DNA of 64,000 nt from Coturnix japonica (GCF_001577835.2 NC_029518.1:48765640-48829639); one strand, 5' to 3'; numbered from the stretch's first letter, positions 1 through 14,454 are shown. The notes: generated by a model from the letters alone, not told the origin. Translations and numbers: made by a program.

Positions 1-859
1 TTTCAAACACCAGCCAGAAGAAGGAGATGCTCAATAAAATGATGGCTTCTTTCTTTTAAATGTAAAAGCATGCAATAAATGCAGAATTCCTGAGGGAAGG
101 GGTCTGGTGGTAGTGTGTAGCTTTTTAGTTTTTATCAAAATAATGCCAGTCAGACTTCTGTCCACTAGCAAAAGTTCATGGTATCTGGTATCTTTCATTC
201 TTTCATTCCACCCCAAATGTTTGAGAATAGGGGTGATCAGATAAACAGGTCCCAGGAGACTCTCATTGCTATTAATGGAACAAAACTGCAAATGGAAAAA
301 TATTTTAAGAAGAAAAAAGTAGGGTAAAGGAAAGAATAGCAAAGCTCTTACACCCTTACCGGATCTTCCTCTCAAGTTTGGCCTTTAGACCTTTAAAACT
401 TCATGGATTTCTTAAAAGAAAACCTCTGAAAGTGTAATGTAGATGATAAGACTCAGCTACAAAATTGGAACTCTCATCTGTACAACACGGGATCAGTATG
501 AGGGGACAATTGCAAATAATGTGAAAGAAAAAGAAGGAAAAACTACAGGAGGGAGTGGTTTGGACCAGGAGTTGTAGGACAGCCAAGGTCATTAAAAAGG
601 GAGACTACCTTGTGTTTAGAGACTCTGTATCTGAAGCCACAAATTAAGAGGAAAACAAAGGAGGAATCAAGGGGGAAAAAAAGCACACCCAGAGGAATTA
701 TGGATAGCAACATATGAATTTGGATTCTTCAGTGGAAAGGAGCTTAAATATTCCATGAGACCAAAAGATGGGGGAAATATGGGGATGCAAAGGTAGCCTG
801 CAGAAAAATACAATTTTCTTTTTCTGAAATATAATCTCAGAATTTATTTTTATATTGGG
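1..859. other. Gene-free AT-rich DNA
   Basis: Short ORFs only, without recognisable protein similarity, splice context or repeat family. I see nothing specific here. Confidence 0.6.
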
Positions 860-977
860 AAGAAAAAAGAAAAAAGAAAAAGGAAAAAAGAAAAAAGAAA
901 AAAGAAAAAGGAAAAAAGAAAAAAGAAAAAAGAAAAAAGAAAAAAGAAAAAAGAAAAAAGAAAAAAGAAAAAAGAAG
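860..977. repeat. (AAAAAAG)n simple repeat
   Basis: About 118 bp of uninterrupted purines, mostly A6G heptamers with occasional A5GG variants. Lys/Arg-rich and Phe-rich ORFs over it are repeat translations, not genes. Confidence 0.97.
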
Positions 978-3900
978 AACACTCACCTCACTCACATCTA
1001 TGCTGAGACCTCAGTCAGTGAATTACTCCAAGGAAAGGCTGGTGTTCTCCTGTCCTCCAAATTCTCTCCTAAAACCTGAAATGGTTCCCAAGCCAAACAC
1101 ATGTGTCTATAAAAAAATCTGGTTTCACTGAATCAACATCTTCCAGAACTGTTCAAAAAAAGTCCAGACCAGCATAATATTCATGAGAACAATGAATACT
1201 CAGTCAAATCTAAGCACATATACACATTTATACAGATCACTTATGATTATACAGAGTGACCTTTAACTCATTTCTTTACCCTTTTTCATCCAGATGCATT
1301 CACACACTGACGAACTATTTTCTTTGTAAGTCAATCAGCCAGGAAAACTGTTTCCTCTATTTGCAGACATTCCTATGTTCACCATCCAATAAACTTGTCA
1401 TTGTGGAGTGACAGGGCAAAATGACACATTCAGTAAAAGTCATGTGAGAAATTAACTGTGTAAAAACTAACTTTATCATGCATCTTTGACCTCTGCATAT
1501 TAGTCCTGCTCCCTGGGACTTAGTTTAATATTTCAGGGTCATAAGAAGTTTCAGAAATCTTTGTTTTTCTTCCTTCCCAAATTGCTTCTAAGGATGAAGA
1601 CAGACAAAATCTATCCCAGAGAGAATTCACATTAATAAAAATTGTAACTTAAAGCAGAAATTTTCCAGCCATGTAAAGTAGAAAAAGTAATTGAAAGGAG
1701 AAACTCCTACTTTCTCAACAGGTCCTTGTGCTTGCATCTAGCTCTTAAAAATTCTTAAAATATCACATTTCAAATTCCCAATATTTAAAAATTATTTTCA
1801 AGGATATTTATGGCTCCCTCAGAGGCCTTGGATAGATATACAGGTGGAAACTAACACAGCATTTACAAGCAGAAGTACTTTTTTTTTTTAAGCTAACTGC
1901 TTTGAAACTATTTTTTCTGTTGTCACAGTACATTTATCACAAGCAGTCTATAAAGTGCTGTTAAATAACAGTACTGTTGATATAAGCATGAGATGCCCTG
2001 CTGTGTTTAAATCATTAATAATGCCCCTGTACCAAATTTAAACAAAATATAGACCGTATCATAACATAATGTATCCTCTCTTTATGCATATGATAAACAT
2101 ACAATTCTACCACTAGACAACTAATACCAAGAAATTACTTTCCATTCAAATCCTACAGAAATGAACCGTTTTTTCCCCTTTAGCAAGAAAACACACTGTT
2201 TTATTTCTAATCATGACCATATAAGTTGAAGCAATTAACAAAATATGCAGTGATTTCTAATTCAGAGCTTTAAGGGTCGTAGTTCAATCACTTAAATATA
2301 TTATCTTTTAGAAAGACAAGATGAGAACTACCGCATGTGAAGAACTGATGTTGTAAAGTTCTTGTTTTTCAAAAAGTTGAATGAATTTCAGCCATCAACT
2401 TTGAGCTCAAGCTACTTCAAAGTGGTCAGCAATAAAGAAGTAGTAAGGTTTAAGGATAAAGGAGTAGTAGGTCTTGACTTTTCTTCTTTCTCTCCTGAAA
2501 GAAAAAGTATTAAGGAATAAAATTATCCACATAGACCTGCCTGCTTCAACTCTTTGGACAGAGATGGAACATTTCAGCTGCAGCTAAGCCATGCTAACAG
2601 AAGTAGTTTTCCTTAATGGTCATAAATATTTTGTGGGCCCCTGATTCAACATCTGGGGAAGGTATGGGTACACTTTGCCCTACCCATCTCATCTATTCCT
2701 AAGTAGCCCAAGTCAGGTTCGTTTCCTGAGACAGACCATGTGGGACAGCCATTTCATTCAAATCACAGTGAAGATACTGAGGCTCACATTCTTGCCTCTA
2801 CATTTCCTCACTTCATCTAAGCTTATTTTTAAAAGCATCAGTTATGCAGTAGTTGTATCTTTCCTCTGTTGTCAATGGAGAAAGAGAAAATGCCCATACA
2901 GAGCTGTGTTACAGTCCTCCTAGACTTGCCCATCTCACTCTGTTTACTGAAGAGGAAATTTAGAAAAAATAAGCTCTGATCTTTGACAACTTAGTTAAGA
3001 GATAGATCTACACTGTACCTCTAAGAAAACTTAGCTGGAAAGAAAGCATTCACAGAAAATGGAAACTAATTTCTATAAGATTTTTCTTGAGATCTTCCTT
3101 TTATTTAGATCACATCTAACTAAAAGCAGTCATGTCACCACTAGTCAGAAGTTTTGAGCTGTCAATAATGGGATGTCACAGGACCTCTTGAAGAAATTCC
3201 CTTCAACAATTCAAGGTAACTTGATAGGCTCATTTTGAGATCTCAAGATACTACTCTTCATGGAGGTACATTTGATTGGCCATTCAGAAGGTAACAAGGA
3301 TGCACAGTGATTTGAGGCAGGGTCTGAAATACATACTCATATTTGTCTTAACTGAGAACGCACAAATTAGTGAATATGTGGAATAGAAGCTTCCTGAGTG
3401 GGCAGAATAAGACAAGGTCAAGTAAGCACCTTCCACTGCAGACTGCAACCTCTCTTTAGACACAACGCCTTCCTTTATACATGTTAGAAATGAAAAGTTT
3501 GTAAACAGGTCACTTTTCATCCCAGTAACAGAAGTACTGGAAGCATAACACCCAAAAGTGTCTTTCAGGATCTCCCAAGAAGGGAAAAGAAAGAACCTTG
3601 GGGCAATCATTCTCACGTCTGCTATGCACCAGGGTGGTTCAACCGGGTAAACTAGGTAAAGCTATGCCTATAAGTTGAACAGACCATTCACCTGTACTTT
3701 ATCAATAGCCTCTAACTCCAAAACTAATAACGAGTAATGTTTGAACAGCTGGCAAGATTATTGGAATTCTGCCATTGATTCAGCTGAAACATTAGACCCA
3801 CATCATAGTGGGGTAAGAAAATACCTCTTCATAGCAGTTCTTCAGAGTGTTAACCACAGTAGTACTGCAGACAACCAGCCATGGCTTTCACTAGTCAGAA

Positions 3901-6900
3901 AAGACAAAAGTCCAAACATACAGCATCCCTGAAATGGACTCCAGAAGCCAAGAACCTCAGTGACTGGTAGTGATCAGAGGTGAAGGAGCGAAGACACTGA
4001 CTTCAGAGATAGTTACATGTTAATGCTCCTCATCATTCTGAATGCAGTACTTGAAAATTACTAATCACAAAGATGAACTGACATATTTTCAAAGCGTTTT
4101 TCATTACAGAAGGCTGTCATTTCTGAAGAAAGATGCCTTTATACACTTGAATGCCTTTGCTGAAGGGAACCTTCAGAAGAGTCGAAACAAGGATGGGGGA
4201 TGTTTAAAACAAGCCAAATCACATGTACATGCACAAATATTGAAAAAATCAGTCTAGAAAAGTTTCAAGACAGAAAACCATTACAATTTTCAGTATTTTT
4301 TATTTTATTTCTCACATAAGTGGCTATAGTTTGGGGGCTATAATAATGCCATGAAGAAAAATCTGTGATGTGAATAAGGAAAATAAAATATTTTCTCTCT
4401 ATTTAGAAAATCCAACAAATCACAGTAAGTCACTGAAACAAGGAATGCAAGAAGAGGAAATGAACACCAGAGAAGTCTCAGAGTGAATGTTATCACTGTT
4501 TCACTTAGCTATTTAGAAGAAAGGGTTTATGAAAAGTGCTCTTCAGTGACTTTTTGCACTAGCATTTTTGAACAAAATCTGGACCTCATTCTCAAAACAT
4601 TTATGAGGAAAATCTAAAAATGAAATAAATATGTATAAGAAGTAAAAAGGGAACCTCTGAAGCTTTATCATTTAAAATAGAAGGCAAGTGTGTGTCCAGG
4701 TGTAGAAGAGGACTAAGTATCATATAACAAATTATGCACATGTGAGAAAATAATATTTTACCAGGAATTTCATAATGGAATCTATTTTTTCAGAAATGTT
4801 GACTCATCAAAACTGAAGTATTTTTTTGTTACAATAAAGGCAAGTATTGGCACACTCTCAAATTAAAAAAGTTGCAGAAAAAAATGCTTGAATATCTGAT
4901 TTCTTGGTGTTGTTTGTTTTTGTTTTTTTTTTAATTGCAAATTATATTTTATCTTTTAAAATAACATGAAAGATAATTTATCATATTTTTAAAAACTTAT
5001 TAAAATCAAAATGCTGCTCTGTCACAATTTTCCTGCTATCCATCTTGCATTTCAGTGCTGTCTATTCCAACATGATGTGGGCACAAGATTTAAATTGATA
5101 ATTTCAAAAGGAGGCTTGTGCTTTTAAAATACGTTGCCAAAATAAAGTATAACACAAATATGACCACAGTATTTAAAGACCAAGGCCCCGCTCTTTAATC
5201 CAGAAAAAATCTACTGAATCCAAAGTTCCATTTTCTGGCTGCATACTATCCCTCACTTCCAGACTCAACCTGTATTACTGCATGCTCTTTCATCTGACAA
5301 AAACATGTACTGTGAGGAAGGGCTGTATACATTATACAAATCCAAGCAACCAGTATCTAGGAGCAGGCGATGAGTCTGTGGAGCCTGGAGTCTATTGGGA
5401 ATGTTGAGTCTGCAAATGCCTTATACCATCCTTATGACAGCGCATAAAATTCTCTCAGAAATGATGAACATTGGCTATGAAAATGCATTTTAACATGCCA
5501 GGCAATACACTGTGAAAAGCAGAAGAGAGTGAAGGAAAAAATTGCATGGAGTACATTTTTCAGGAGAAAAAAAAAAAAAAAAAATAGAGTGATTTACTTT
5601 GTTTTCTACAATCTCATAAGTTTTCAAAGTATGAAGTAACGTGTTTTCTCTTTGGGTCAGAATTGTTTATAAGGAGCACCTTCATCTAAGAGTGGATTGT
5701 TGACTTGGTAACGCTGCTCAGTAGAAACTTCCTTCCTTTGCAAGTGCAGTAGAAACTGGCCTTCACCAGACATTGCCACCATCCCTAATGAAAGTGGCTA
5801 GCTGAATGGCTAACGAGACCTCTCATTAGGGAATGTTAATAGAGAGGAATCAACCTTATATGCAATAAGTGAACAATCAGGTAATGGAGTCAAGGAACCT
5901 TATAGGCAAGGTGGAAAATAAATGCCAGGGACTTGAGAAATCTAATCAATGCCTGATTAAGCTAATTGAAGCCTGGCCACTGAAAATTAATGATTCAGAA
6001 AATTGCTCCCAGAACAGAAAAAAAAGCAAAGATTGCTGGATCTCACATAAGAAACAGAAGGTTCAAATGTGAAAGCAGTTATCAAGAGATTAATACCTGA
6101 TACCCAGGGTACATAAAAGTTTGCTATCTCACCTTTCGCCACATTAAGTATATTGCTTCCCTGCTGCTTCTTTAAGCCCATGCACCCACCAAGTCTTTGA
6201 AGCCCATTAGTCTGATTTTTTTTTTTTAACTGTAAGAATAAAGGGAGCACTAAAACAAAATGAAGAGAGCAGTAATGTTCTAATTACTCTGAAGTGTCTT
6301 CCTTTCCAACTTCAGTGCAAACAAAGGGCCTGTGTTCAAACTGCAAAACATAAAGTAGGGATGCTAAAAATAGCTATGGCATGAAAAGCAAAATACACTC
6401 TAAAATGTCCTTAGGTGCAATTGTCCTGATCCTGACCTCCAGAGTTTTCCTAAGTAAAACTGAATGTTCTTTTATACACTCTTACTGAACTTTATTTATT
6501 TTCTTAAACATATAGCAATATCTATTGATAGATCTATGGCTTCCTGGGTCTCACAGCTACTATGGAATCTGCAAGGGGTAATTCTTAAAGAGAAAGCCTA
6601 CTATCAGAAAACTGCTAGGGAATTTTTCAAGGCAGTACAAATCAAAGAAAGGTTGAAAACTATTAGGTAGACCTTTGGCACAGGGAACTGCATGAGCTAG
6701 CAGGTAGGCAGCTTTAGTTCTGCTCCAGGCACTAGTAATCCAGGCACTTTGCTGAGCAATGAGCAGTGATACTCCATTTTTATAACCATTAAGATGTAAA
6801 AATAGTTAGAAGTGTACTTTTCACTAAGTTGTGCTTTCCTTAGGGCCTGACATCCCAAACCAGATTCTTGTGGTTTCCATGAAGCTCTGTTAAACCATGA

Positions 6901-7984
6901 AATGTAGACCATGGGCAATCTGCAGGAGCATATCAAACAGTACTACAACTCTTCCATTAAAATTCTGATGGGATGAAAATGCATGCTTTTACTACTAGCC
7001 ATAGCATTCTTAAATGTATTCCAGACTCCTCAGATTATATGATCTGCAGCTCATTATTCATTTGAGATTTTTCACTTCTTTGCAATTACCTTTTTAAAAG
7101 ACACCCATGGCAGAACCGAAGGTGTGACAATATCTTTTGGAAGAGAAAGATTTCAGGATCACAACTTTAAGGCAATTCTGCTTTTAGTCTGCCTTTATGA
7201 CAACACTGCTGCCAGCTTTGTTAGTTCCTGCTGAAGTGTGTCCTCATTTCTTTGACCTTGATTAAATGACTTTGGAGTATGATTTTATACCTCACTGGTC
7301 TTCCATTAATAGACAGATTTTCTCCCACATGTGCAATCCTGAGATACCTCTAATGTTATCTTTCCCCTCTGATAAAAAAAAATAAGTACTTTCTTTCTAT
7401 TTTGTACTTATATTTTTTTTAAATCAACGCACGATGCTTCTTTCTTACAATATGACTTCGCTCAGAACATCAGAGATACTAATGTGTTACTATGCCTAAC
7501 TCAGCCATGCCCTGATGTGTAATGGCATACTTGCACATAATTAATATGCAGCTAAAGAGATTCCCAAAGCTAGCTGAAAGTGACACTGCTAAGCAAGTCA
7601 GCAGTGAAACAGAGGAAATGGGTGGGGTTTAGGCATCAGTGCAGCTGAGAGAGGCATTTTGCCAGAGACTGTAAATCCTATCAGAACAAAGGGAATGAAA
7701 AATTCACTCCTTGGAATCTTGGAAGTCTATCGATTTGAACAGCTATTTTGAAAACAGAGAATATAAAATCTAATCTGTCTCTGTGCTGATTCAGAATGAA
7801 GACCTGAATCTCAGACTTCTATCTCCTCTAGATATCTTTTTCAGGAAATTTACTTGCTTTCATTTTCTTAGCTCACACTTTTAAAATGTATCTGCGATTT
7901 GGTATACAAATATATAACCTTGTTTTAATTGATCTTATACTTTATTTACGCATTTAAAGAATTAGTGAGGTGCAATATTCCTTT
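978..7984. other. Gene-free AT-rich flank
   Basis: No supported gene; all ORFs are short, and none reads like a known domain. Minor landmarks are an 18-nt poly(A) run at 5567-5584 and scattered T runs near 1880, 4920 and 6220. The stretch at about 7,500-7,960 (AATTAATATGCAG and AATTGATC cores, no repeat signature) could be an enhancer, but that is weak. Confidence 0.55.
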
Positions 7985-8310
7985 AAGAAAATCATGCTGA
8001 ATTTTGTCTGCCATATCGCCAAGTGCAGGGGTTTTTTTGGATTTTTTTTTAATATAACTGCATTTTTAATTATCCTGTGGGTTAAGTTGCCAAGAGCTGA
8101 AGTAAACCTTACTGGTCTGTAATTCTCCAGGATATTATCAGCATTTATTATAAATACAAGGTTTGCTGTCCTTCAACTTCTGACTTTAATAAGAGAATGT
8201 ATACTTTAATTAGCAACCATTTTACCCTTAAGTTCATTAACATGTCCACTTAGAATACGTCCAGCTGGAGCTTTGTTCCTTATTATTTTATTCCCTTTGG
8301 ACCATTCAGC
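7985..8310 (-). mobile_element. Ancient CR1/L3-like LINE fragment (reverse transcriptase)
   Basis: On the minus strand the complement of 8139-8047 is an open stretch reading DNILENYRPVRFTSALGNL then THRIIKNAVILK. ENYRPV (NYRPV from 8124 to 8110) is the fingers-domain motif NYRPIS/V of non-LTR reverse transcriptases in the CR1/L2/L3 group. Further along, about 8025-7990 reads like a decayed continuation toward the next conserved RT block. The upstream part, toward 8310, has stops and small gaps. It is an old relic with no 3' tail or intact ends, so its limits are approximate. Confidence 0.75.
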
Positions 8311-11301
8311 AATTCAGACTGTGTCCCTCTCCACCCTCCCACCCCCCCGTCCCAATGGAAATAAATCCCAAGTCTCCATATTACTGAAGATGAAATTCCT
8401 TGACCTGTTAGTTGTTAAAATGCCTTCCCTTGGAAAAACAAAAACAAAAACAAAACACCTTTTCAGCAGGATCTGCCTTGACTTAATCTGTCAGCTGCCA
8501 CTGCTCCCTCATCTGGGACAATCAAAGAATAATAGAAACAGAAACCATACATAAAAAGCATACATTAAAAAATCCTTCAAAATTGCAATAACTTGTATAA
8601 TGTCTCTAAAATTTTATTATTTGAACAGACAGACACTACTGAAGTGAGTCTGCAGGGAAAACAATGCAGAACTGAGAACTGAATGAGCATTCCCTCCTTA
8701 GTGTGTGAAGTACAGTAATTTAGAGATGTGGAGCTCAAAGGTTATTGGAGTCACCCAGGAAAAGCTCTTCCATCTATTTGCATCTGCCCATTTGCATTCT
8801 TCATTTCCCCTAAGTTACTGCCCTGATTCAGGATATCTTCTTAATTATCAGTGCATCAGGTTTCTCCTATATAGCTGTCCAGCATTTGCTGTTGATTTAG
8901 GAGAACATCAGGTCAAAAGCCAACTAAACATCCTGTTCCAAAGTAACTAAGAAAAGCATTGGCTGCTGAGCTGCTATCAACTCCTTCTTCCAGACTGTGC
9001 AGTCCTCCTTTCCAATCTGCCAAGTGCTATTGCACAAGAAACTGTTTCCTGAAAATATTGGTTATTTCAAATGCAGCACTATGTCACTTTGTAACAGTCC
9101 TATGGAAAACCATCAGTTTCAATTACCAGGTATGGTTGCTCTCCCCATCTGGCATAAGTCTGTCAAAGCAAATCAAGAAAGGCCCTTTTCCTGATCAATT
9201 TCGACATCAACAAACTATCAAAAAGAACCAAAGTAATCTCACCCTAATAGCATGTTGATGATTTATTCTCATGAAATCTTCAGTCTTAAATATTCCTGGA
9301 ACAGTCTCAGCAGGAAGAATTGACTGTTCAAAGAGAGATAGTATGAAAGGACAGTAGACATGATCAAATTTAAATTTGCACTTGAATTCAAATGACTACA
9401 TACCATTTTTTTCCCCACTATTTAGTCAAATCTAGTCAGATGTAACGTTAATGTGGTAACCTACAGAAATATTTACATTGTGCAGGTACTGATCGAGTGT
9501 GGCAGAGTAAGACATTTATGTAGAGATTTAAGAGAAAAACACTTTAAAAACTGGAAAAACACCATATAAATACAGCTGAGCTAAATATTTCTGTTTGCTA
9601 CAGAAAAATCAAACACTGTATCAGAGCTATATAATGAATACCCAAATCAATGCTGTGATATGTAACAAAAAGAAGCATTTTTAGGTTTACGATGAATTTT
9701 TCATAGTATTTACCCACAACTACATTGAGTGAAGTGGACAAGAGTGAGTTGCAGATTAGGAGTGTTTAAAAAAAAAACACTTCTAAATTTATTATATATC
9801 TGCACTTTTATTCCATGCAACAATTACAAAATGCCACTCATGCATGAAATGCCATCTCAGAGCTGACTGATAAGATCACTTCCTTATCACATTCTAGCTC
9901 TTGTCATTCCCCTTTGCCAGGCCTGTCAAAAAAACATACTCATGTTTATGTGTAAACATCTGAATAGTTAAAATGAGCCAGCTTTGCATATGGAAACAGC
10001 CTCACCATGGTCCAATGGGATAAGTTCTGGGGGCGGATCATATTTTCATGTGCTGGAACACACTGGAGACAATTTTTCAGATAAGAATTTCAGAGATCTA
10101 CTAGCATATGCACAGGAACTGAAATATAAATATAAAATAATTACTAAGAATGTGTTCCACCTGAATCAGTAAAACATAAATCTCCAGTCTGAATTCATCT
10201 ATTGCCAACAAAGAAGAACAGACTCTGATTCTTTTAACAATTTCATGGTGTATCCCAGTGTTACTGCAAGTCCTGAGAGATAAGGGTTTTCCTCTGCTAA
10301 GGAAATCAAGTTATTAAATTGGTCAAAGATGACTCTACCAGAAATGTATTCAAGTCTCCTTCAGTAATTACCTTAGGAATTTGTTTGAGAATCACATACA
10401 ACATTTTGCTCAGTTTTCACAGATAAAATATACTATGCACTAAAATTCCTAGGATTTTAATTTAATAAAATCCCAACAGTACTTAATTGAACAAGTTATT
10501 GTCTGTGCAGAGAAGAGCACAGAACCGACTCATTCTTTTATAGTGAATTAGTTAAATCACCTAGGAGATTTCTAACAGACAATGAAATCTAAACAGAAGC
10601 AGGAACTTCAGTTATCTTTGGATGAACATACTTAGTTTCACATTCTAACCTAGCACCAAGGAAAATAAAACAGTCTAAACACACTTCAGTTTCATCCACG
10701 CAATTCATTTGACATTTTTTTGATTTAAGAAAGCACTACCAAACATTTTTCATTAAAGCTGCAGTTATTTTCATGTTTCCCTGTTTATAACCTCCTTGAA
10801 ATAGAAGTCTGTATAATTTCTTCTTTTGCTATTTTCTGACATAAACCAACTGCAGTTAGAATTTACTTAGAATAGACAAATGAGTCAAATTTATAATTAC
10901 AACAAATTATAGAGCAATCTTATGTTGTACCCAATATCTTTTTTTAATCATTTCTTGTGTCATACAGTCTCCCAATTATCAAGAGACACCAGAAAAACTC
11001 TCAAGACGTTGTGACAGATTTTTGTTTGAGCTGTTAACACTAAACTCTAATGAGCCAACAAAAATCAACAAACAGAAAGGACAAAATCATATTTTTTCCT
11101 TTTCAAAGAATATTCCTTCCTTGTAAGAAGAAAACACAGTGGATCACTCTCAAACCTTACAAAAAAAAAAAAATAGAGAGCTGATAATAAAACATACATG
11201 GTGACAAGTTTGTAGAGAAAACACGCATAAAAAGAAAGTGAATGTTCACTGCAATCTCGTCTATGTCTAGTTTTTCAGTGCCTTTGGCAGTTATAAACAT
11301 A
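8311..11301. other. Gene-free AT-rich DNA
   Basis: It contains a short (AAAAAC)n stretch at about 8433-8457, a 14-nt poly(A) at about 11161-11173 and no credible ORF or splice structure. The 81- and 99-codon frames near 8,705-9,258 have no recognisable composition or motif. Confidence 0.55.
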
Positions 11302-11432
11302 TTTTGTTCTATAAAATTCCATATTTCCTCAAATCTTGTCCAGCTTTACATTTTTTAAAAAAATGACAAGATTATAAAAATATGGAATTTTAAAGAACAA
11401 ATCCTGTCCAGATTCACATTTTTAAAATGACC
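11302..11432. repeat. Foldback (inverted plus direct) repeat
   Basis: The left arm at 11302-11326 (TGTTCTATAAAATTCC core) is repeated in inverted form at 11376-11401 (GGAATTTTAAAGAACA) with about one mismatch. Nested inside, AATCTTGTC (11332-11340) pairs with GACAAGATT (11365-11373), and the centre is ATTTTTTAAAAAAAT (11350-11364). The loop segment 11331-11366 then recurs directly, slightly changed, at 11399-11432 (CCTGTCCAGATTCACATTTT). The whole unit could fold into a roughly 100-nt hairpin. It may be a small foldback transposon relic or the product of a template-switch mutation. Confidence 0.85.
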
Positions 11433-14400
11433 TTTCTTTATTCATTTCTTTTCTGGTTAGTAATTGCAGAATTTTTCATAATCTATAAGCTCAATTGTTA
11501 ATATTATTTAATGTGCACTACCTGGTTTTAAGATCTGAGTACATAATGAGAAACAAACATTCAGAAATATACCAAGTGGAGCTAACATACATACAAACTC
11601 AGCGCAGAAAAAGTTTTGCCGTAAAGCTCAGAAAGTTCTTTATCTAATGGAACTTTGAAGTAGTAAATGAATATCTATCTCCTACATCTTCTCTCCAACT
11701 CCACTTGATGTTAACAGTGTCAAAAGAGACACTACTGTGTCTTCCTATTCTGCCTGCCTACATATCAGATGGCTCATGGCTTTTCACTGAAGTAAGGATC
11801 TTCCCAAAACACAGGCAGATAGGAAAATCCTATCTGGATGCATAAAATGACTTGCAAAGGACGTCTGAATCCAGAGGTGGTAGAAGTTAGACTTACGTGG
11901 AAAACTTCTGGATGTCTTCATTCCCAGGATCAGTATATTGATTTATTGTTCTATACAACTTTGTTAATTCGAGTCCAATATTGCTTTTCTTTATTGTCAA
12001 GGAAAGCTTTGCCATCAACACTTTATGGAAGTCAACCTGCAGCTAGCAAATATAAGGACATATCTGTTCCTCTCCCTGGTAAAATCAGAACAGTATCGAC
12101 AGGATAGAGTAGGTCAGACCTGCTTGTATTCTGCACTCATAGGTGACAAAGTCTGAATTCAGACTATGATGGCAGCAATAATAAAGAGTCAGTGCAATTT
12201 TTACCAAAGTGAACTGTGAGGAAAATGGGAAAGGTATGATTGTATTTCAGCACATATAGTTCTTAGATGCACCTTCCTAAACAACTGAAAAATAAATTGC
12301 TTGTTAGTGAGTATGTTTAGAATAGAACTTCTGTGTAGGAATATGAAGTCTAGAAGGGAAGGAAGAATATATACCACCACAAATAAAATGACACACAGTG
12401 AATAAATCTCCAACTGGAGCTCTAGTTTTAGGAAGTGGGTACTGAACTGAGGAAGAACAAATTACACTTTCTTCTAAATATTTTCATATGCAACTTTCAC
12501 AAGAAACAATGTAAACAGTTACTAAAATAAATAACTGTTACTTAGATTGCAGTCTCTCTGATGTAGTTTCTTGAACTTTCTTCAGCATGCCCGGTTCACA
12601 TCACCCATCTCATTACATGTTTCTCAGCAACAGTCAGTGGAAATGGGGTCTCAGTTCATAATTCCCTAGAATGCTAACAAATTTTAAGAAATTAGACCTG
12701 TCAGAACTTGCACAATCATTAAATATATTAAAGTACAAGCGAAGTTAAGATTTCCATTGCAGTCAGAGAACTAATGCCCACATGCTAGCTAGTTAAGTGA
12801 TCAAATCAAGGGTTCCCTGACATCTCTCACAAAACCATTAATCCAACCAGCAATACAGATAAGATCTTATATGGTGATTCTCAGTACGAATTGTGATGGG
12901 GAACAAAAAGATACACACTCTGGAACATCTGTATAAGATTTCTTTTTGGTCAAAAGAAAGTCTTATTCAAAGACTAGCACCAGGAAATGAGTTCCAGGGC
13001 TAGCCAGATTTGGGTTCCCAATGTTCCTATCTACATGCACCTTTATGTTTCTGATCCCAGTATTGAAGGCATCAGTAGAACACTCAATATCTCTTCCTTT
13101 TGGGAAAACAAGTAAATAACAACATATAAAGAACAATTCCAGTTGCTCTGATGCTTAACAGCTATGGAAGTCTTCTTTGCTTCTCAGATTTAAATTTACC
13201 TGTTACTTGCCCATATTAATTTCTAGACCAAGGTAACATCTCCATTCCTCTCACCTGTGCTCTTATATTTCATTTTAAAAAAATGTGTAAAATTTATCTG
13301 ATTAGAAACTAGAACGCTACACCCCATTTCCCCAGATGATAAAACAAATCCATTATCAGGTTCCTGTCTAGTGTTTAGTCTCTCCCTTCAAGCATGCCTC
13401 TGAGGATGAAAGAGAGAAGACAGGTCACAGATATGCATTTTAAGACCCTCATTTACATCTAAGTTCCATGCATAGAGAACTGGACACCTGACTTAAAGGA
13501 CTTAAATGAGACACAAAACAGAGAGCTACCTAGAGACTGCCAGTAGGAAATATCAAGCTTGGGGACTTCAGTGAAATTCATACTATCATTTGAATATGAC
13601 CCATAATCTTCCTATACCTTCCAGTGTCTTACAAGAGGTGTCTCTATCATGTAGTGAATCCAAACTACTTGTACATCTATGCCAAGCTAGACTGTACTAC
13701 ACAAAGATTCCTTCTCAGGTCCCAAGAACATGTAATCAAATTAGTAGAGAATGTAATTCTTGTTAATCCCTGTTAGTTCCTGTCATTCAGCAGGGCAAGC
13801 ATCATACATGGAATCATATTATGACTGTTACAAAAACATAGCTATAAGATGTTAATAGGGTTATACTATTTAGGCAACTCCACACTGCGTTCTGTTCTGA
13901 AATGTAGATAAGTGTTAGCCTATCTGACTTTTTTTCTTCTTTGTTTATTTTGACACCTCTTGTTACTCTAGCAAGAATTCACAGTCTAGTGCCCACAGAG
14001 CACTTCAAGAGTGAATACACTTTATTTTAGAATATTGGGGCCTGACTCTAGGAAATTTTCTCAATCCAAATACGCTTTGCTGAGTGCAAATTCAAAGCTT
14101 GGAGCATGGCCCACAGGGTAATGAACTCAGGGGCTATTAATCCACAGCCTACAATTTGTAAATGTGCAGGATACTGAGTCAGTAGAAAAAATAATTTTAA
14201 ACATCTGTGGTATTCTTTCAATCCCAGATTAATTACACTGCTCAGATTGTAATGTTAGACAGAAATTTCAAGTCTCTACACTGCTATGCTGAGAATGCTG
14301 TATTTCCTTTTGTGTTTATCACTGCTCTGCTAGAGTAGGTTTCCTGCACAACACAAGCTTGTGTTCAGTTCTGTCCTACATTAATTCCACTGCTCACCTT

Positions 14401-14454
14401 GCCTGCCTTTTCTTTCTCTCTTTGTCTGAAGTCCTTCTGAAACTCTTTCTTACA
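11433..14454. other. Gene-free AT-rich DNA
   Basis: No gene, RNA or recognisable repeat family seen. ORFs up to 89 codons (11838-12107) look random. Confidence 0.55.

Noticed and set aside
860-977. A6G heptamers as an interstitial telomere-like array
   Set aside because: Vertebrate telomere repeats are TTAGGG; this is simple purine slippage DNA.
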